A stretch of 64,000 nucleotides of DNA from Bacillaceae bacterium OF18-1A (GTDB lineage: Bacteria; Bacillota; Bacilli; Bacillales; Bacillaceae_G), in the NCBI GenBank assembly GCA_027694045.1, contig JAQEWB010000001.1, positions 1,116,001 through 1,180,000 on the forward strand, written 5' to 3'. Position numbers and translations under genes: made by a program. The notes under the pieces were generated by a model. That model worked only from the letters and a program-made list of their open reading frames with translations. It had not been told where the DNA came from and did not search any database. Positions 16,944-25,519 of this stretch are shown here, one piece after another (position 1 is the stretch's first letter; the number at the start of each line of letters is the position of its first letter).

Positions 16944-16964
16944 TATATCTTATTATACGATATA
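16944..16964. promoter_or_regulatory. Candidate MarR operator
   Basis: Inverted arms TATATC and GATATA separated by 9 nt lie just upstream of the marR ribosome site (AGGAGG at 16971-16976), overlapping a likely -10 region. MarR proteins commonly bind such dyads in their own promoter. Confidence 0.35.
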
Positions 16965-16985
16965 AAAACAGGAGGATTTATCATT

Positions 16986-17396
16986 ATGAAAGACATCAAT
17001 CAGCATTGGGAGAGCATTTATTATCACTTACGATATGAATATGAGGACAACCTCTCTCACCAAGCCATTCGTATTTTACAAATCGTTTCTCGTGAGAAAG
17101 ATATAACAATCGGAAAAATCGCTTCTGAACTTAGCCTATCTCATAACACAGCTTCTGAACATGTAAAGCGCCTTATTCAAAAGAATTTCATCGTTAAAGA
17201 AAGAAATAAACAAGATGAAAGAGTCGTAAATCTTACATTAACGAAAGAAGGTATCGACGCATTAGAAAAGCATACTTTACTAGATAAAGAAAAGATAAAA
17301 ATATTAGAATCACAGTTATCAAAAGAAGAGCAACAATTAATCGAAAAAGCTTTTTCGTTATTAGCCAAGGAGGCAAAGTATGCATTTCCTCATTAA
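16986..17396 (+). CDS. MarR family transcriptional regulator
   Basis: This 136-residue dimeric winged-helix regulator has a recognition region around ITIGKIASELSLSHNTASEHVKRLIQKNFIVKER (about 38-72) and a wing KQDERVVNLTLTKEGI. Family length is normal. It is first in a compact operon with a DUF3147 membrane protein, whose start overlaps its end by 17 bp, and an alpha/beta hydrolase. It probably controls this operon in response to a small ligand. Confidence 0.9.
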   Translation: MKDINQHWESIYYHLRYEYEDNLSHQAIRILQIVSREKDITIGKIASELSLSHNTASEHVKRLIQKNFIVKERNKQDERVVNLTLTKEGIDALEKHTLLDKEKIKILESQLSKEEQQLIEKAFSLLAKEAKYAFPH

Positions 17397-17709
17397 AGTA
17401 ATCGTTTCGGCACTTATTATCGGCGTTATTACTGAAGTCGCTAAACATTATAGTACGATAGGCGGGTTTATTGCTGCCCTTCCTCTTGTCAGTTTACTGA
17501 GTCTGTTTTGGATTTCTTTTGAAGGTGGGAACAAACAAGAATTAAGCCAATTTGCTATAGGTGTATTATACGGATTTCCTGCATCCGCACTACTATTATT
17601 TATTGTCTATATAGGTTTAAAAAACTCGTTTTCACTTAGTACATCTGTCCTATTCGGTGTAGGTGTTTGGTGTATCGTTTTTGCTTGTCAAAAATTATTT
17701 CAAGCTTAG
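17380..17709 (+). CDS. DUF3147 family membrane protein
   Basis: This 109-residue integral membrane protein has about four helices (FLIKVIVSALIIGVITEVAK, GGFIAALPLVSLLSLFWI, FAIGVLYGFPASALLLFIVYIG, TSVLFGVGVWCIVFAC). It begins inside the marR coding end, with AAGGAGG upstream, indicating translational coupling. Family function is unknown; homologues sit with MarR regulators and transporters. Confidence 0.8.
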   Translation: MHFLIKVIVSALIIGVITEVAKHYSTIGGFIAALPLVSLLSLFWISFEGGNKQELSQFAIGVLYGFPASALLLFIVYIGLKNSFSLSTSVLFGVGVWCIVFACQKLFQA

Positions 17710-17721
17710 GGAGGAATTACT

Positions 17722-18603
17722 ATCCGTAAATTTGTAGAAATATTAGGACAATTTATAGAAGTATATATACAAGGAAGTAGTAAACAAACTGTAGTTATTC
17801 AAACCGGAATGAGTTGCTCATTTTATGACTGGCTTCCTATTATAGAAAAGCTTTCACAGCACTTTACAGTCGTTTCATACCATCGCCCAGGTTATGGAAA
17901 AAGCGAGTTAGGGAATGATTCACGTACTACAGAGCAAGTTACGAAAGAACTACATATGTTACTACATGAACTAAATATTCACGAACCAATCATTCTCATC
18001 GGGCATTCCTATGGGGGATTATGCGCACAACATTTCGCACTGCTGTATGAAGAGAAACTGCAAGCACTTATTTTAGTTGATTCTACTTCGATGAACTTAC
18101 ACCGTTTAGATGAACTTCATTTACCAATTTCTGATCAAACTGATTCTGATGATGTTTGGTTTCAAAAATATAATATATATTCCAAAATGGATGTAGACAC
18201 ACTTTATAATGAACTAAAACCTATTCTCACCGATCAATCAAAACAGCAAATTGAATTCTCTACCTCGCCTTCATTATATAAAGCGACAGCTTCTGAACTA
18301 TCGGAGTGGAAAAACTGTGCTCTCTCAATAAAAGAGCTATGTAAAACATTAGAAATACCATTAATCGTTATCGGTAGAGATCCTCAATATTCTATTACTC
18401 AATTGACTAATGGTGGCATGCCAAAAGAGGAAGCAACACAACTTGAAGCAATGTGGCAAGAACTAATTCACGAACAATTACACCTCTCAACTAACAGCCA
18501 ATATATTCTTGCCGAACATGCTAGTCACGGTATAGAAAATGATCGACCAGATATTATTATTGAGGCGATTCATTTCTTACAAATAAAAAAAGGAAGCAAC
18601 TAA
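17722..18603 (+). CDS. Alpha/beta hydrolase with a probable ATC start
   Basis: This is a soluble alpha/beta-fold hydrolase of about 293 residues. The nucleophile elbow GHSYGGLC, the oxyanion-side VIQTGMSCSFYDW, SYHRPGYGKSELG and the catalytic-His region EHASHGIENDRPD are all visible. The homologous N-terminal strands begin at codon 17722, which is ATC and sits 7 nt after AGGGAGG, exactly where an ATG should be. The first ATG (17809) would delete the first two strands and has no ribosome site. Either ATC is used weakly or the start codon has been lost. It follows the DUF3147 gene by 12 bp. Confidence 0.75.
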   Translation: MRKFVEILGQFIEVYIQGSSKQTVVIQTGMSCSFYDWLPIIEKLSQHFTVVSYHRPGYGKSELGNDSRTTEQVTKELHMLLHELNIHEPIILIGHSYGGLCAQHFALLYEEKLQALILVDSTSMNLHRLDELHLPISDQTDSDDVWFQKYNIYSKMDVDTLYNELKPILTDQSKQQIEFSTSPSLYKATASELSEWKNCALSIKELCKTLEIPLIVIGRDPQYSITQLTNGGMPKEEATQLEAMWQELIHEQLHLSTNSQYILAEHASHGIENDRPDIIIEAIHFLQIKKGSN

Positions 18604-18617
18604 AGCTGCTTCCTTAC
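18590..18617 (+). terminator. Terminator at the end of the marR operon
   Basis: AAGGAAGCA / TGCTTCCTT with an 8-nt loop overlaps the last codons and stop of the hydrolase gene. The A tract on the other side makes it usable by the convergent gene as well. Confidence 0.7.
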
Positions 18618-18621
18618 TTAT

Positions 18622-18993
18622 CTATTCATAATCTTCTTCATCATCGATTTCTTCATAATACGTATTCCCATTATTTACATAAATAGGACCGTTCGCAACA
18701 TCAATACGTAGTACCCACGCCCATGGCACAGATAAACGTTTATGTAATGCACGCCAAAATTGCATTGATTTTCTTTCGTACTCCTGGAAATCCTGAAGTA
18801 GCTCTTTATAGGAGGAACCGTCTAACTGAATATTTGCTTCTAACAAACGAGAATGGGCATAGTACTGTAACTCTAGTTCAGCAGCAATTTCCATTTCTTC
18901 TTCTGTTGCCATACCAATAATTGTTCCATCTGCTGGTGCAATTTCATATACGTTATGAACTTCAATAAGCCCTTCTTTCTCTTTCTCAAACAT
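18622..18993 (-). CDS. Uncharacterised acidic protein (123 aa)
   Basis: This is a soluble, acidic protein ending in a Glu/Asp-rich tail (YYEEIDDEEDYE). The central part is Trp/Arg-containing (MQFWRALHKRLSVPWAWVLRIDV). No known motif is recognised. The ATG at 18993 is used because AAGGAGG lies 8 nt upstream; the ATG at 19014 lies upstream of this site. Single gene converging with the marR operon. Confidence 0.7.
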   Translation of the reverse strand: MFEKEKEGLIEVHNVYEIAPADGTIIGMATEEEMEIAAELELQYYAHSRLLEANIQLDGSSYKELLQDFQEYERKSMQFWRALHKRLSVPWAWVLRIDVANGPIYVNNGNTYYEEIDDEEDYE

Positions 18994-19156
18994 GTAAACA
19001 GCCTCCTTTAACATATAATTTTTTATGTTACAAAGTCATACTTCTACAATAACTTCTCTCTTTCCTCTTTTTTTGATAAACTTTTACAAATTATTTTCTT
19101 TAGACTAATGTGGACTACTAATTAGCAGCAGATCATCTTTCTTACTGATGAAACTT

Positions 19157-19726
19157 TTATTTTATTTGATAACTAGTATGTTCCATTCTTTCAGCAGAAA
19201 TGAAACGATCATTATCAAAAGTTAATTTATACACGTCAGGCATATGAAGAGATTTCCAAAATTGAAAATCATATTTCGAATCAAAATAATTCATTAGTAG
19301 TACCATAATATTTCCATGAGTACCTATTACAATATTCTTCCCTTTATATTTTTTCAGTATAGTTTGCATACATATTGCCGCACGACTTTGTGCTACCTCA
19401 TTCGATTCCCCACCTTCATATGCAAAAGTCCAATCTCCCCATACCTTCTGAATCGCATCATCAAAATTCTGTACTGGCTCTTTACTTAATAATCTTTCAC
19501 GTAAATCTTCTTCTATTTGAATCGATACATTATATGTATTCGCAATTCCTTGTACAGTTTGAATCGCCCTTTTGTACGGACTAGAAATAACAACATCAAT
19601 ATATTTATCTTTGAATAAATGTGTTACATTCTGTGTATCTAGCAAACCTTTTTCAGATAAAGGACGTTCTCTTTCTTCTTTTGTATATGTAGAGTGTGCA
19701 TGGCGGACGAAATATATTGTCGTCAT
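19157..19726 (-). CDS. Histidine phosphatase family protein (phosphoglycerate mutase-like)
   Basis: This 189-residue cytoplasmic protein is of the branch-1 histidine phosphatase superfamily. The N-terminal catalytic motif is present as VRHAHSTYTKEE (RHA in place of the usual RHG), followed by PLSEKGLLDTQ, the phosphate-pocket Arg in VISSPYKRAIQT, and the second His in IVIGTHGNIMVLL. Substrate is not predictable. A single gene. Confidence 0.88.
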   Translation of the reverse strand: MTTIYFVRHAHSTYTKEERERPLSEKGLLDTQNVTHLFKDKYIDVVISSPYKRAIQTVQGIANTYNVSIQIEEDLRERLLSKEPVQNFDDAIQKVWGDWTFAYEGGESNEVAQSRAAICMQTILKKYKGKNIVIGTHGNIMVLLMNYFDSKYDFQFWKSLHMPDVYKLTFDNDRFISAERMEHTSYQIK

Positions 19727-19853
19727 TATTCAACTCCCTTTCTATTTTTTATCTATATTCAATGGAGCAAATGAAAAATCCTGTATCATGAAAAAGGGAT
19801 ACTTTTAAAAAAATGCAATTGTTTACATAATAAAATTATTTCATTACAACAAA

Positions 19854-19884
19854 AAAACATGCCTTCATGATGAGAGCATGTTTT
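19854..19884 (-). terminator. Terminator of the 53-aa membrane peptide gene
   Basis: The stem AAAACATGC / GCATGTTTT with a 13-nt loop is followed on the minus strand by a T run, 40 bp after the stop at 19924. Confidence 0.7.
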
Positions 19885-19923
19885 GTGATATTCTTCACAT
19901 TGTTTAGTTAAAAAATAAATATT

Positions 19924-20085
19924 TTACTTACCATGATGTAACATTAAATCACTAAGTTCTTCTTCAATGTGATTTAATTTCGCAACGCCTTCTTTCCATT
20001 TATGAATATAACGTGAAATTCCAACGAAAAATAGAACAAAAATTGTAGAAAGAATAATACCATATACGACTGCTACAGTACTCAT
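19924..20085 (-). CDS. Small single-pass membrane protein (53 aa)
   Basis: The frame MSTVAVVYGIILSTIFVLFF... has one N-terminal membrane helix (about 5-22) followed by an amphipathic, charged tail predicted to form a coil (KLNHIEEELSDLM). AAGGAAG precedes the ATG. This layout is common among Bacillus small membrane proteins of unknown function. Terminator follows. Not matched to a named family with confidence. Confidence 0.65.
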   Translation of the reverse strand: MSTVAVVYGIILSTIFVLFFVGISRYIHKWKEGVAKLNHIEEELSDLMLHHGK

Positions 20086-20351
20086 AGTTACACTTCCTTG
20101 TAATTAATTATATTTTTATTATAAACCTTTTTCTTTTAAAATACTTTAATTTCAACTTTTTGTAACAAAATTCATTTTTCTAACAATAAAAAGGGCATAA
20201 TAACACTCGAAAAACCCCCTTCATATTCCCTTATGTGCTTTAAACATCTCTATTTGTTAAAAAACGTTCAAAAAAAGGAAAAATTTTCACAAATTATACA
20301 AAACTTCACCATATGTACTATTACCATATGAGTTATATTATTTAATAGAAT

Positions 20352-20440
20352 AAAGTGAAACTTTTATCAGTGGTGCTCTATCCCACTTGATTATTAGTTG
20401 AACCAATCCTGTTGTTACGGACAGTTCACGCGGGATAAAG
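20352..20440 (+). repeat. Dispersed repeat, copy B
   Basis: AAAGTGAAACTTTTATCAGTGG at one end, a hairpin AGTGG/CCACT, ATTATTAG, GGACAGTT and GCGGGATAAA at the other end. It lies just before the ribosome site of the YfmQ-like gene and shares all these blocks with the copies at 55045 and 63056. Confidence 0.7.
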
Positions 20441-20450
20441 GGGATGATAT

Positions 20451-20876
20451 ATGATGACGACTTGGTTTATTGTGATGTTAGTTGTATTTGGGGCATTTAA
20501 AATTATCGTTTCTAGCCTTCCGAACTCTGTTATTGAATCCATTATTAGCAAGTACGAAACCCATCCACAACTTGAAGAAGAAAATGTAACCGTTACAATC
20601 AATGGAAATAACTTAGAAGGCGAAAAGAAATCTCAAATTATTCATGATTTTAATGAAGGGTTATTTTTAGATCGCTATTATGCGCCGCCACATAATGAGG
20701 GTACTCCTTTAATTATCAACGCCAAACGTGGAAAAAAAGAGTTTACTTTTTATATTTATAGTCATGAAGAACATGTTGATGTTGTGAAACAATATAAGAA
20801 AAAAGTAGTTGCTTATAGTTTACGCTCTAAAAACCTTCAAAATAGTGATGTGTTCGTGTCAGCTGAGTTAGCTTAA
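20451..20876 (+). CDS. yfmQ: YfmQ family protein
   Basis: This 141-residue protein has one N-terminal membrane helix (MTTWFIVMLVVFGAFKIIVSSL) followed by a soluble domain (IISKYETHPQLEEENVTVTINGN...FTFYIYSHEEHVDVVKQYKK). Size and layout resemble B. subtilis YfmQ, whose function is unknown; the name is a tentative match by eye. AAAGGGG precedes the start; translation could also begin at the second ATG (20454). Confidence 0.6.
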   Translation: MMTTWFIVMLVVFGAFKIIVSSLPNSVIESIISKYETHPQLEEENVTVTINGNNLEGEKKSQIIHDFNEGLFLDRYYAPPHNEGTPLIINAKRGKKEFTFYIYSHEEHVDVVKQYKKKVVAYSLRSKNLQNSDVFVSAELA

Positions 20877-20905
20877 AAGGCTGTCGTGCATAACGACAGC
20901 CTTTT
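20875..20905. terminator. Bidirectional terminator
   Basis: The perfect 13-bp stem AAAAGGCTGTCGT / ACGACAGCCTTTT with a 5-nt loop lies between convergent genes. Confidence 0.9.
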
Positions 20906-20916
20906 CAACTATAACT

Positions 20917-21441
20917 CTATTTATTTTTCTTTTCCTCAATTTTTGTTTGCGCTTCTTCAGCCTTATCTAATCCTTCTGACACTTTCTTTTCTTTTTCCTT
21001 TACATCATCTATACTATCGACAGCTTTAATGAGTTTATCAATTCCTGCTTCATCGACCTTTTTTTGCTTCACTTTTCTTTCCCTTACTTTTTCTTCCACA
21101 TCTTTTGCTTTTTGAAGCAAATCCTCTGCATTTGATGTCACCGCTTTTTCAAGTGTATCGTCTTTTTTCTTTTGTAACACTTTATTTGCATCATCTTTCG
21201 CTTCTAAATATTTACCGTCCTTTAATGCGGTTGCTCCATGATCCATAATCTCTGCAACTTCTTTATATGATTTCGCTTCATTTCCTGATTTCTCTTTTTC
21301 TGCTTTTTCGAACCACATAATCGCATCGCTATATTTTTCATTTTTCAATGATTGCATACCTGTTTCAATATATGTGTCATAGTTGCTACACCCAGTCATT
21401 ACGACTAACAGAAAAAGCATAACAAAACTTAATTTTTTCAT
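20917..21441 (-). CDS. Lipoprotein with TPR-like and coiled-coil repeats
   Basis: This 174-residue predicted lipoprotein has signal MKKLSFVMLFLLVVMTGC, with Cys-18 as the lipidation site. The mature part has a TPR-like helix pair (YIETGMQSLKNEKYSDAIMWFEKAEKE) and then long Lys/Glu-rich coiled coil. It is anchored on the outer face of the membrane; role unknown. The ATG at 21441 is chosen because AAGGAG lies 8 nt upstream and it starts the signal peptide; a longer frame from 21534 has neither. Confidence 0.82.
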   Translation of the reverse strand: MKKLSFVMLFLLVVMTGCSNYDTYIETGMQSLKNEKYSDAIMWFEKAEKEKSGNEAKSYKEVAEIMDHGATALKDGKYLEAKDDANKVLQKKKDDTLEKAVTSNAEDLLQKAKDVEEKVRERKVKQKKVDEAGIDKLIKAVDSIDDVKEKEKKVSEGLDKAEEAQTKIEEKKNK

Positions 21442-21594
21442 GATGTTGTCTCCTTTTCTTTGCCTGCTCACTTTACTGTAACATACATGAAAAAGAGTTT
21501 CAAAAACTAAAATACTAATTTGGTCATTTGTCATTAGTTAGTAAGATATATAATCACAAATAAAATAACGTGTTAGCTACATCATGCTTCCTAT

Positions 21595-22863
21595 TTAAAT
21601 CGATACATCTACTTGTTTTTTCGTCGTATGTCGATTTACCCCAACTAATACAACTAACAATAATCCTCCACCTAATGTCATCATAACGATGCTAGTTGGG
21701 ATCATATCTAATAATAATCCATATACAATCATACCGAGCGGCGCAATGGCAGTAGCAATTGTTTCAAGTAGACCAAATACACGCCCTAAATAGCTTGGAT
21801 CTGTCGTCTTCTGCATATGTACTTGCATCGGGATATTTACAACCATCATTGATATGCCAGTTAACAGCATAAACGCAATATAATAAATAAAACTTCCTAT
21901 TTTCGGAATGGTAACTAACAATGGGAAGACTGTACATAAACTCAATCCTGCAAATAAAAACAGCCCAATATAAACAGAGCGAAACGGATTGTTCACTTCT
22001 TTACGTACCGATAAAACAATTGCACCTACTAGCATTCCAACAGCCAACATTCCCTCTACAATACCGAGTTGCTTGGAAGATAAATGCAAGTTTTGAATGA
22101 TAATGTATGGAAGTGCAACGAAGAGTCCACTCGCAAAAAAGTTTACCCATAGAGCAATTTTCATTAGTCCATATATTTCATGCTGTCGTTTTACGTATGA
22201 AAACCCTTCTTTTATACTCGTTAAGAAATGCTCATTACTCTCAGTTATTTCTTTTTTATATAAATCAAAAACGATAAATAATTGTACAATAACTGCTAAA
22301 AAGAACGTAATGCTATTTAATAGGAAAAACGTCTTAACCGAAAAAAAGCCAAATACAACTCCACCAATAATTGGTGCTACAATGTTTGATAAAGATGCTG
22401 CCGTTTGGTTCAAAGCACTCGCTTTTTGAATGCGCTCCTCATCTACTAAATTAGGAATAGATGCCGTTAATGCTACAGAATAAAAACTGGCACAAATTGA
22501 TAATAATGCCGCTGATACATAAATAAAAAGGAGTGATGGTCCAAACATAGTCGCAAGAATAAACATAATAAGCATTGTTAAGCTACTTAACAAATCCGTA
22601 CCAATAACAAGCCACTTTCGATTAACACGATCAGCTACAGCACCTGCAATTGGCCCACAAATCATTCTTGGAATTGATCCGCAAATAAGCGTAGTCGCAA
22701 ATCCCATCCCTGAACCAGTTGTTTTTAATACGTATAACCCCATTGCAAACGTATAAATACCCGCCCCTAATAAAGAAGTCATTTTTCCAATCATCATTAA
22801 AATGATATTTCTCGTTGCAACTTTCATTCTTGAATCATTTTGACCTATACTTACATCCTCCAT
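21595..22863 (-). CDS. MFS transporter
   Basis: This 422-residue membrane protein has 12 predicted helices. The loop 2-3 motif is GAVADRVNRKW, typical of the MFS, and the fold resembles the macrolide/drug-export DHA3 group (MFS_3-like), with IPNLVDEERIQKASALNQTAASLSNIVAPIIGG. It probably exports a toxic compound. It is divergent from an XRE-TPR regulator; two nearly identical palindromes in the shared promoter region point to control by that regulator. Confidence 0.88.
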   Translation of the reverse strand: MEDVSIGQNDSRMKVATRNIILMMIGKMTSLLGAGIYTFAMGLYVLKTTGSGMGFATTLICGSIPRMICGPIAGAVADRVNRKWLVIGTDLLSSLTMLIMFILATMFGPSLLFIYVSAALLSICASFYSVALTASIPNLVDEERIQKASALNQTAASLSNIVAPIIGGVVFGFFSVKTFFLLNSITFFLAVIVQLFIVFDLYKKEITESNEHFLTSIKEGFSYVKRQHEIYGLMKIALWVNFFASGLFVALPYIIIQNLHLSSKQLGIVEGMLAVGMLVGAIVLSVRKEVNNPFRSVYIGLFLFAGLSLCTVFPLLVTIPKIGSFIYYIAFMLLTGISMMVVNIPMQVHMQKTTDPSYLGRVFGLLETIATAIAPLGMIVYGLLLDMIPTSIVMMTLGGGLLLVVLVGVNRHTTKKQVDVSI

Positions 22864-22882
22864 TACGACACTCTCCCTTTAA

Positions 22883-22903
22883 AAGTTAAATTGTGTTAAA
22901 CTT
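22883..22903. promoter_or_regulatory. Operator 1 at the MFS promoter
   Basis: This 21-bp imperfect palindrome (AAGTTAAA ... TTAAACTT) is 18/21 identical to the site at 22938-22958. It directly follows the minus-strand -10 TATAAT (22909-22904); its -35 TTGTAA (22934-22929) lies 18 nt further on. Confidence 0.65.
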
Positions 22904-22937
22904 ATTATATAATCAACTTTCCAATTTTTACAATAAA

Positions 22938-22958
22938 AAGTTTAATTGTATTTAACTT
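22938..22958. promoter_or_regulatory. Operator 2 at the XRE regulator promoter
   Basis: This is an imperfect palindrome (AAGTTTAA ... TTTAACTT) within a longer dyad (22935-22961). It overlaps the likely plus-strand -10 (TATTTA near 22949), whose -35 TTTACA (22927-22932) overlaps the -35 of the divergent MFS promoter. Centre-to-centre distance to operator 1 is 55 bp. Confidence 0.65.
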
Positions 22959-22980
22959 TTTAATTATAAAGGAGTAATTT

Positions 22981-24195
22981 ATGACTACGCTTGGTGAAAA
23001 AATTAAAACGTTACGAAAAGAAAAAAAGCTGACACAAACGGAACTAGCTGGTTCAGAGTTAACAAAAAGTATGCTAAGTCAAATTGAAAACGGAAAAGCT
23101 ACCCCTTCCATGAAAACATTACAATATATCGCTGATAAACTTGGATGTGAAACGAGTTTTTTACTAGAGGATGATGATGTAGAAATAGTAGAACTCATTC
23201 AACAAATGGATCAACTCATAAAAACAAACAAATGTGATGAAGTATATGATACTTTACTACCTATCGTTCAAATGGAGCTACCTCCTACTTTAAATACAGC
23301 TCGTTTATATAAACAATTTGTAACCGCTGCGGCTATCATGAAAGATTACAACATTGAATCTTACGTTGAAAAAGCGACTTCTATTTTTGAAAAATATACT
23401 TTATACCGGGATAGTACAGAAACAAAATTAACCTTTTCATACGCGCTATTCACACGTAAAAAATATGAGGAATGTTTACAGCTAATTGCTAGCATTCGAG
23501 ATGATTATGCGGCGAAGCATTTAGAAATGGATCTTATTATACACATTCAATTATGTTTAAAAGAGGCCATCATTTTACTAGCATGTGGCGATTATGAAAA
23601 ATGCGAAAAAACAATATTAGAGGCACTCGCATTTTCAAAAAAACATCAAGTATATTATAAAACAGATGAATTTTACCGTATATTATCTTATCAAAAAGTC
23701 ATCATGGCTGATAAAGAACAATATTTACACTACATAAAGAAATCTGAGCAATTCGCTATTTTTACTGAAGACACTTTATCAATCGCGATTGTAGATATAC
23801 TAAAAGCATATTACTACAACACTATTACTAATGAATATACAATCGCATTAAAACATCTAGAACAATTTCGAGAAAAGCTAAAAGAGGAACCGATTTTTCA
23901 AGATGATGGATTGTATTATCTGGAGAAAGGAAAAGCTTTATACGGTTTAAAACGTTACGAAGAAGCTTTACAAACATTGCAACGTGCTATCATACCAGAT
24001 TATATGAATCATCCACTTGATCAAGCATGGCTTATAACAGCAGGTGCATATCGTGCCCTTTGTTACGTAAAACTTAATGATACAAAAAGGGCTCTTGAAG
24101 AAGCAACAAAGGCAAATCAAATGATACAGTCTTATCCAGATTCTATTTTCTCTTCGTTTATTAAGGAAACATTACAAATAATACAAAAACTTTAA
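22981..24195 (+). CDS. XRE-TPR transcriptional regulator (RRNPP-like architecture)
   Basis: This 404-residue regulator has an N-terminal XRE helix-turn-helix (about 4-60: LGEKIKTLRKEKKLTQTELAG...MLSQIENGKATPSMKTLQYIADKLG) followed by about 300 residues of TPR-like helical repeats. The same layout occurs in PlcR, NprR and other peptide-binding RRNPP regulators, but I see no small export-signal peptide gene next to it, so peptide sensing is only a possibility. AAAGGAG precedes the ATG. It is divergent from the MFS exporter with paired palindromes between them. Confidence 0.85.
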   Translation: MTTLGEKIKTLRKEKKLTQTELAGSELTKSMLSQIENGKATPSMKTLQYIADKLGCETSFLLEDDDVEIVELIQQMDQLIKTNKCDEVYDTLLPIVQMELPPTLNTARLYKQFVTAAAIMKDYNIESYVEKATSIFEKYTLYRDSTETKLTFSYALFTRKKYEECLQLIASIRDDYAAKHLEMDLIIHIQLCLKEAIILLACGDYEKCEKTILEALAFSKKHQVYYKTDEFYRILSYQKVIMADKEQYLHYIKKSEQFAIFTEDTLSIAIVDILKAYYYNTITNEYTIALKHLEQFREKLKEEPIFQDDGLYYLEKGKALYGLKRYEEALQTLQRAIIPDYMNHPLDQAWLITAGAYRALCYVKLNDTKRALEEATKANQMIQSYPDSIFSSFIKETLQIIQKL

Positions 24196-24261
24196 GAATG
24201 TCTCGAAATGGTATATTATTCCTCCTTTTTAGCAAAGATAATAATGATGGGAGGAATATAA

Positions 24262-24441
24262 ATGAATATTCAACGTGCAAAAGAGCTTTCTGTATCATCG
24301 GAGCAAGCTAACATAAGTTTTCAAGGTATGCCTGTTACGATTCAACACGTAGACGAAAGCAACGAAACCGCCCGCATATATGAAGTGAAAAATCCAGGCC
24401 GCGAATTAACGGTTCCAGTTAATAGCTTAGAGGAAATATAA
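24262..24441 (+). CDS. sspH: Small acid-soluble spore protein H family
   Basis: This 59-residue protein starts MNIQRAKELSVSSEQANISF and ends LTVPVNSLEEI, the recognisable SspH pattern. H-type SASPs are minor spore-core proteins made in the forespore under sigma-G/F. GGGAGG lies upstream of the ATG and a strong terminator follows the stop, so it is a monocistronic gene. I could not place a convincing sigma-G promoter. Confidence 0.93.
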   Translation: MNIQRAKELSVSSEQANISFQGMPVTIQHVDESNETARIYEVKNPGRELTVPVNSLEEI

Positions 24442-24477
24442 AAAATGCCACTCCAATTTTTTTGGAGTGGCATTTTT
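24441..24477 (+). terminator. sspH terminator
   Basis: The perfect 15-bp stem AAAAATGCCACTCCA / TGGAGTGGCATTTTT starts at the stop codon. Confidence 0.92.
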
Positions 24478-24576
24478 CTTACTTTAAATACATTCTTCTG
24501 CTTCTTTTCTTTTGGTGAAGTGCTAAAATACAAACTATAATCTAATTATTCACACGATACATTAAGGGGGAAAATA

Positions 24577-24912
24577 ATGAAATCTCGTTTAGAAAACAAC
24601 GAGCCTTATTATGCAGTTATATTCACTTCTAATCTATCAAATGATACGACAGACTATAGTACTGTTGCCAACAAAATGGAGGAACTTGCAAAGCAGCAAC
24701 CTGGATTTCTGGGTGTAGAAAGTGCACGTGATCATGCAGGACTCGGTATTACAATATCTTATTGGAAATCACTTGAGGCAATTGAAAATTGGAAAAAGAA
24801 TGCCTTACATAAAGAAGCGAAACAAAGAGGCCGTGAGCAATGGTATGAAAACTTCCAATTGCGTATTTGCCTTGTGGAGAAAGAATTTAAGTTTCGTAGA
24901 GGTACATTGTAA
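24577..24912 (+). CDS. Antibiotic biosynthesis monooxygenase (ABM) domain protein
   Basis: This 111-residue dimeric ferredoxin-like-fold protein carries YYAVIFTSNLS...YSTVANKMEELAKQQPGFLGVESARD...GITISYWKSLEAIENWKKNALHKEAKQRGREQWYENFQLRIC, which matches the ABM pattern. Members oxidise small molecules without cofactors or act as haem-degrading relatives; the substrate is unknown. It is first of three genes transcribed together; the next starts 2 bp after its stop. Confidence 0.85.
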   Translation: MKSRLENNEPYYAVIFTSNLSNDTTDYSTVANKMEELAKQQPGFLGVESARDHAGLGITISYWKSLEAIENWKKNALHKEAKQRGREQWYENFQLRICLVEKEFKFRRGTL

Positions 24913-24914
24913 CT

Positions 24915-25508
24915 ATGAAGAAAAAATTAGCTCTCATTACTGTTCATGAAATATACGGTGTGAACGGCCATATGCAACATGTTATCCACCACTTCACCTC
25001 TTCTCATATAGATATATTTTGTCCTAATCTTCTACAATCACAAAGTGTATTTCATTATAGTGATGAAGAAAAAGCATATCATTTTTTTATGAATCATATT
25101 GGATTTGAGTATGGAAAAGAACAGATTGAAGAATTTGTTGCTAATCTTTCCAGTCGTTACACACATATCGGACTTATCGGCTTTAGTGTTGGAGCGACAA
25201 TTGCCTGGCTTTGTAGTAACAATCCTAAAATAGATTTTATCATTGGATGTTACGGTTCTCGTATACGTGACTATGTTCATATGAAACCAATTTGTGCTAC
25301 CTTACTTATATTCCCTGAAAAAGAAGCTAGTTTCTCAGTATCCTCTTTCATTCAAACATTGCAGCAACAAAATAATCCTTTATTAGAAATACACCAACTA
25401 CCCGGTGAACATGGTTTTCTAAATCCATACACTGAAAAATATAACGTGCACTCTACAAAACAAGCATACAATTTAATAAATTCATTTCTTATAAAAACAA
25501 TCTTATAG
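24915..25508 (+). CDS. Dienelactone hydrolase family alpha/beta hydrolase
   Basis: This 197-residue soluble protein begins KKLALITVHEIYGVNGHMQHV, the usual DLH N terminus (including the conserved Glu), and carries the nucleophile elbow GFSVGATIAW with Ser in place of the Cys of classic dienelactone hydrolase. The catalytic His is likely in LPGEHGFLNPY. It overlaps the transcription unit of the ABM protein and a membrane protein. Substrate unknown. Confidence 0.83.
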   Translation: MKKKLALITVHEIYGVNGHMQHVIHHFTSSHIDIFCPNLLQSQSVFHYSDEEKAYHFFMNHIGFEYGKEQIEEFVANLSSRYTHIGLIGFSVGATIAWLCSNNPKIDFIIGCYGSRIRDYVHMKPICATLLIFPEKEASFSVSSFIQTLQQQNNPLLEIHQLPGEHGFLNPYTEKYNVHSTKQAYNLINSFLIKTIL

Positions 25509-25519
25509 AGGAGACTCAA

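Noticed and set aside
17809..18603. Hydrolase start at the first ATG (17809)
   Set aside because: It would remove the N-terminal strands of the fold and has no ribosome site, whereas AGGGAGG is correctly placed before 17722.
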